Below, one piece after another: positions 60,447 to 64,000 of a stretch of 64,000 nucleotides of DNA. The notes beneath the pieces are model-generated. The model was not told where the DNA came from, did not search any database, and was given only the letters and a program-made list of their open reading frames with translations. Position 1 is the first letter of the stretch. The number at the start of each line of letters is the position of its first letter. The position numbers and the translations under genes are program-made. Source of the DNA: Acinetobacter sp. YWS30-1 (lineage in GTDB: Bacteria > Pseudomonadota > Gammaproteobacteria > Pseudomonadales > Moraxellaceae); assembly GCF_033558715.1 (NCBI RefSeq), contig NZ_CP114606.1:2542001-2606000 (forward strand), given 5' to 3'.

Positions 60447-60752
60447 TTACCAGCTTGCCTTAACAACGCCAGGTACATCACCTTGCATTACTTTATCGCG
60501 TACCATGTTACGGCTTAAGCCGAACTTACGGAAGTAACCATGAGGACGACCAGTTAAACCACAACGGTTACGTAGACGTACTGGAGATGCATTACGTGGT
60601 AATGCCTGTAATTTCATCATCGCATCGAAACGTTCTTCATCTGAAGCATTTACGTTTGCAATAATTGCTTTTAATTCAGCACGTTTTGCAGCGTATTTAG
60701 CAACAGTAGCTTCGCGTTTCAATTCGCGATTAATCATACTTTTCTTAGCCAT
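60447..60752 (-). CDS. rpsN: 30S ribosomal protein S14
   Basis: 101 residues. The long form without the zinc CxxC pairs, as is usual in gammaproteobacteria. [21 protein letters not shown] is the signature. 9 bases after rplE. Confidence 0.97.
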   Translation of the reverse strand: MAKKSMINRELKREATVAKYAAKRAELKAIIANVNASDEERFDAMMKLQALPRNASPVRLRNRCGLTGRPHGYFRKFGLSRNMVRDKVMQGDVPGVVKASW

Positions 60753-60761
60753 TTCGACCTC

Positions 60762-61298
60762 TTATTTGAACGGGAAGCCGAATGCACGCATTAGCGCACG
60801 GCCTTCGTCATCGGTGCGAGCAGTCGTAGTGATGGTAATGTCCATACCACGAATACGGTCAATCTTGTCAAAATCGATCTCAGGGAACATGATCTGTTCT
60901 TTAAGACCCATTGAGTAGTTACCACGACCATCAAATGATTTCGCAGAGAAACCACGGAAGTCACGGATACGAGGAATCGCAATCGAGATCAGACGGTCTA
61001 AGAATTCGTACATACGTTCGCCGCGTAAAGTAACTTTACAACCAATCGGCCAACCATCACGGATTTTGAAACCAGCGATAGATTTACGAGCTAACGTAAG
61101 AACTGGTTTTTGACCAGCGATAGCTTGCATATCAGAAAGAGCACCATCAAGGAGTTTCTTGTCAGCAGAAGCTGCACCAACACCCATGTTGATAGTGATT
61201 TTAGTGATGCGAGGGATCTCCATCACATTCTTAATTCCCAATTGTTCTTTTAATTGAGCTTTAAGTTCGTCGTTGTAACGTGCTTTAAGTCTGGCCAT
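60762..61298 (-). CDS. rplE: 50S ribosomal protein L5
   Basis: 178 residues. L5 binds 5S rRNA and contacts the P-site tRNA. The frame opens at a TTG (61310), but the ATG at 61298 gives the family start [19 protein letters not shown]-like [12 protein letters not shown] and [16 protein letters not shown] are conserved. 16 bases after rplX. Confidence 0.96.
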   Translation of the reverse strand: MARLKARYNDELKAQLKEQLGIKNVMEIPRITKITINMGVGAASADKKLLDGALSDMQAIAGQKPVLTLARKSIAGFKIRDGWPIGCKVTLRGERMYEFLDRLISIAIPRIRDFRGFSAKSFDGRGNYSMGLKEQIMFPEIDFDKIDRIRGMDITITTTARTDDEGRALMRAFGFPFK

Positions 61299-61314
61299 TG
61301 CCTTTTTCAACCTA

Positions 61315-61632
61315 TTACTTCGCTACCGCCACTGATTCACCATTAGATTTGAATACGCGAGTTTTCACGCCGTCAATCGTTTGGTAACCAACACGGTCAG
61401 CCTTTTGGGTTGTAGCATTAAAAATTGCCACGTTTGAAATGTGAAGCGAAGCTTCTTGAGTTACGATGCCGCCTTCAGCGCCAGTAACACGGTTCGGCTT
61501 TTGATGCTTCTTCACCAAGTTAAGGCCTTCAACCTTAACGCGGTCATTAGAAACAGACAGAACAGTACCCTGTTTGCCTTTTTCTTTACCTGCGATCACA
61601 ATTACTTGATCGCCTTTTTTAATCTTAGCCAT
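61315..61632 (-). CDS. rplX: 50S ribosomal protein L24
   Basis: 105 residues with the KOW motif ([20 protein letters not shown] then GTVLSV). L24 initiates large-subunit assembly near the exit tunnel. 9 bases after rplN, normal length. Confidence 0.97.
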   Translation of the reverse strand: MAKIKKGDQVIVIAGKEKGKQGTVLSVSNDRVKVEGLNLVKKHQKPNRVTGAEGGIVTQEASLHISNVAIFNATTQKADRVGYQTIDGVKTRVFKSNGESVAVAK

Positions 61633-61641
61633 GATCGCCTC

Positions 61642-62010
61642 TTATAGAACTTCAGGAGCCAATGAAATAATTTTCATGAACTGTTCAGTACGAAGTTCAC
61701 GAGTCACTGGTCCGAAAATACGAGTTGCAATCGGCGCTTTGTTGTTGTTCAAAATAACAGCAGCGTTATCGTCGAAACGAATCACTGAACCGTCTGGACG
61801 ACGGATACCGAATTTTGTACGTACAACTACTGCATTCATCACGTCACCTTTTTTAACACGTGCGCGTGGAATTGCTTCTTTTACAGTAACTTTAATAATG
61901 TCGCCAACAGAAGCATAACGACGATGTGAACCACCAAGTACTTTAATACATTGTACGCGGCGAGCACCACTGTTGTCTGCTACGTCGAGCATAGTTTCGG
62001 TCTGAATCAT
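61642..62010 (-). CDS. rplN: 50S ribosomal protein L14
   Basis: 122 residues. The frame extends to 62043, but the ATG at 62010 gives the family start [16 protein letters not shown] with GGAGTAGGG before it. [16 protein letters not shown] is the signature. First gene of the spc operon; an inverted repeat lies just upstream. Confidence 0.97.
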
Positions 62011-62037
62011 TGCCCTACTCCAAAACCGAGCATCACC

Positions 62038-62079
62038 GGTCACAATTTCGAAAGGCTCAAAGAGTACTCGAAATTGACC
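62038..62079 (-). other. Inverted repeat between rpsQ and rplN
   Basis: On the plus strand GGTCACAATTTCGA (62038-62051) faces TCGAAATTGACC (62068-62079): 12 paired bases with a 2-base bulge and a 16-base loop. There is no T-run, so it is not a normal terminator. It lies at the junction between the S10 and spc operons. Confidence 0.6.
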
Positions 62080-62101
62080 GATGATGCAACAAGAACGTTA
62101 A

Positions 62102-62359
62102 TTACTCAGCAGCTGCTTCAACAACTTCAACTAAAGTCCATGACTTAGTTTTAGACATTGGGCGGCTTTCTTTAATGGTTACAACGTCGCCAACTTTAGC
62201 TGTGTTGTTCTCATCATGAGCATGTAATTTTGTTGAACGGCGGATTGATTTGCCATACAACGGGTGTTGAACACGGCGTTCGATAAGAACAACGATAGAT
62301 TTTTCCATCTTGTCGCTTACTACTTTGCCTGTTAACGTGCGGACTGTATTTTCACTCAT
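62102..62359 (-). CDS. rpsQ: 30S ribosomal protein S17
   Basis: 85 residues, OB-fold. [19 protein letters not shown] and ETRPLSKTKSW-like [11 protein letters not shown] are the family motifs. It overlaps rpmC by 4 bases (ATGA type). Last gene of the S10 operon. Confidence 0.97.
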   Translation of the reverse strand: MSENTVRTLTGKVVSDKMEKSIVVLIERRVQHPLYGKSIRRSTKLHAHDENNTAKVGDVVTIKESRPMSKTKSWTLVEVVEAAAE

Positions 62360-62553
62360 TGTCCGTTCCCCTGTTTTTCGGTAAGGAGGGTCTTGATACG
62401 AGCAATAGTCTTGCGAGTCAATTGCACTTCGTGCGATTTACCCAATTGACCAGTTGCTTTCGCCATACGAAGACGGAATTGGTTTAGCTGTTGCTCATCA
62501 AGCAAAGCTGTCAACTCTTCTACCGACTTTTCACGTAGATCTTTAGTTTTCAT
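62356..62553 (-). CDS. rpmC: 50S ribosomal protein L29
   Basis: 65 residues, helical. [20 protein letters not shown] at the start and [14 protein letters not shown] at the end are typical. It overlaps rpsQ by 4 bases and rplP by 1 base. Confidence 0.96.
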   Translation of the reverse strand: MKTKDLREKSVEELTALLDEQQLNQFRLRMAKATGQLGKSHEVQLTRKTIARIKTLLTEKQGNGQ

Positions 62554-62966
62554 TACATTACCGTCCGAGTCACGATAGTGGTTTTAAACGGAAGTTTAGC
62601 AGCAGCAAGCGTGAACGCTTCGCGAGCTAGGTCTTCGTTAACACCATCAATTTCGTACAAGACTTTACCTGGTTTGATTTGGCAAACCCAGTATTCCACA
62701 GAACCTTTACCTTTACCCATACGCACTTCAAGTGGTTTAGAAGTAATTGGCTTGTCCGGGAATACACGGATAAAGATTTTACCACCACGTTTAATACGAC
62801 GGCTAATTGTACGACGCGCTGCTTCAATTTGACGTGCAGTCATTTGACCACGTTCGATTGATTTAAGTGCGATAGTACCAAAAGATACTGAGCTACCGCG
62901 GTGAGCTAGACCAGTGTTACGGCCTTTTTGCACCTTACGGAATTTAGTACGTTTAGGTTGCAACAT
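62553..62966 (-). CDS. rplP: 50S ribosomal protein L16
   Basis: 137 residues. L16 lies near the A site and is needed for peptidyl transfer. [20 protein letters not shown] at the start and [15 protein letters not shown] are conserved. 3 bases after rpsC. Confidence 0.97.
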   Translation of the reverse strand: MLQPKRTKFRKVQKGRNTGLAHRGSSVSFGTIALKSIERGQMTARQIEAARRTISRRIKRGGKIFIRVFPDKPITSKPLEVRMGKGKGSVEYWVCQIKPGKVLYEIDGVNEDLAREAFTLAAAKLPFKTTIVTRTVM

Positions 62967-62969
62967 GGA

Positions 62970-63722
62970 TTATTCTCCTTTTTCAGCAGAACGATCATTG
63001 CGACGACCACGACGCTCTTGACCTTCACCACGACCGCGACCGCGTTTAGCTGGACGTTCTTCAGCTGGAGCTGGGTTCATGACTTGTTTCATGCCACCCA
63101 AGATCTCGCCACGGAAGATCCAAACTTTAACACCAATCGTACCGTAAGTAGTCTCAGCACGCATAGTCGCGTAGTCGATATCTGCACGAAGAGTATGTAG
63201 AGGTACACGACCTTCACGATACCATTCAGTACGAGCAATCTCAGCACCACCTAAACGGCCTGAAACTTCTACTTTGATACCTTTCGCACCAGCACGCATA
63301 GTGTTTTGAACCGCACGCTTCATAGCACGACGGAACATTACACGTTTTTCCAATTGAGAAGCGATAGCTTCAGCAACTAGACGCGCGTCTAAGTCTGGAC
63401 GATCAATTTCGTTGATACTTACTTGCGCAGGAACACCCATAATAGATGTTAATTCGCGTTGTAATTTCTCAATGTCTTCGCCTTTTTTACCGATTACGAT
63501 ACCAGGACGAGCAGTGCTAATAGTTACTTTAGCAGCGCCTGTTGGACGTTCGATAAGAATATTGCTGATCATTGCATTCTTAAGTTTTTTAGTTAAAAAC
63601 TCACGAACTTGCAAATCTTTAAGCAAGTATTCAGCGTATTGTTTCGGACTCGCATACCAGTTAGCGTTATGACGTTTCACAACACCTAGGCGGATACCGA
63701 TTGGATGAACCTTCTGACCCAT
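62970..63722 (-). CDS. rpsC: 30S ribosomal protein S3
   Basis: 250 residues. Part of the mRNA entry helicase. [20 protein letters not shown] is the start, with a KH domain and the C-terminal S3 domain. It ends in a Arg/Gly/Glu-rich tail about 20 residues longer than in E. coli (233). 1 base from rplV. Confidence 0.97.
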   Translation of the reverse strand: MGQKVHPIGIRLGVVKRHNANWYASPKQYAEYLLKDLQVREFLTKKLKNAMISNILIERPTGAAKVTISTARPGIVIGKKGEDIEKLQRELTSIMGVPAQVSINEIDRPDLDARLVAEAIASQLEKRVMFRRAMKRAVQNTMRAGAKGIKVEVSGRLGGAEIARTEWYREGRVPLHTLRADIDYATMRAETTYGTIGVKVWIFRGEILGGMKQVMNPAPAEERPAKRGRGRGEGQERRGRRNDRSAEKGE

Positions 63723-63723
63723 A

Positions 63724-64000
63724 TCAAACCCCTACCTTAACGGTGATGTGACAAGTACGCTTAGTAATACGATCTGCACGGCCTTTAGCACGTGGCATAA
63801 TACGTTTCAGGCTCATGCCTTCATCAACGTAGATCGTAGAAACTTTAAGGTCGTCTACATCTAAACTGTTATTATGTTCAGCGTTTGCAATTGCAGATTC
63901 CAACGCTTTCTTAACCAATACTGCAGCTTTTTTGTTGCTGAAGTTTAAGATGTTAAGAGCGTGCGCAACAGATTTGCCGCGGATAAGATCTGCAACCAAA
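63724..64000 (-). CDS. rplV: 50S ribosomal protein L22 (partial, 5' end beyond right edge)
   Basis: About 91 C-terminal residues, from VADLIRGK to [10 protein letters not shown]22 lines the exit tunnel. The frame runs to the edge; the codon at 63997-63999 is TTG, an internal leucine and not a start. The missing part is about 18 residues. Confidence 0.96.
   Translation of the reverse strand, partial: LVADLIRGKSVAHALNILNFSNKKAAVLVKKALESAIANAEHNNSLDVDDLKVSTIYVDEGMSLKRIMPRAKGRADRITKRTCHITVKVGV

Noticed and set aside
63997..63999. TTG as the start of rplV
   Set aside because: It is an internal leucine (in [10 protein letters not shown] of the family); the real start lies beyond the window.

Overview
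The window is chromosomal DNA of a gammaproteobacterium, almost certainly an Acinetobacter species (Moraxellaceae). The pointers are a low to moderate GC content, an AlmA-type flavin monooxygenase for long alkanes, three tandem DUF2789 genes, a DUF6670-like protein, and the S10-spc-alpha gene order and protein sequences. It is mostly core genome. No phage, plasmid, insertion sequence or CRISPR array is visible.

Layout. 1-5280 is one uninterrupted minus-strand reading frame that runs off the left edge: a giant lipoprotein built from repeated Ig-like domains, with a run of nine G just after its lipobox. A dihydrolipoyl-dehydrogenase-like flavoprotein is divergent from it. 7005-12894 is a complete minus-strand rRNA operon (16S, tRNA-Ile, tRNA-Ala, 23S, 5S) with two good promoters, a terminator and processing stems. 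12955-25492 holds housekeeping genes: pssA, rlmJ, a 2-oxoglutarate oxygenase, three DUF2789 paralogues, mdh, an RNase T2-like protein that appears to lack its catalytic residues, a soluble lytic transglycosylase, and miaB-ybeZ-ybeY.

25585-36546 is a mixed stretch of small conserved genes. It includes a gene whose signal peptide is cut by a TGA, a TonB-like protein, xpt, a zinc-ribbon/glycine-zipper protein with a QKD repeat tail, wrbA, a BrkB-like protein and a tandem START-like periplasmic protein. 36605-38025 is a tRNA island with three identical tRNA-Arg(ACG) genes and one tRNA-Ser(GCT); a frameshifted dihydrofolate-reductase-like gene lies between two of the Arg copies. Then come rnr, prlC, yheV, a DMT transporter, and a group made of a fused TRAP permease, a rhombosortase and a helical lipoprotein.

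49460-49837 has an unannotated 34-residue membrane peptide with its own promoter, its own terminator and three copies of the palindrome TTGTCnGACAA. It is followed by sdhE-ygfX, an acyl-CoA dehydrogenase convergent with almA, and from 53526 to the right edge the ribosomal protein/secY/rpoA supercluster, from rplQ back to a partial rplV.

The most interesting items are the possibly phase-variable Ig-like lipoprotein, the peptide gene with its three operators, the degenerate RNase T2, the TRAP/rhombosortase/lipoprotein neighbourhood and the DUF2789 triplet. rRNA ends, promoters and several start codons were read by eye and are approximate.
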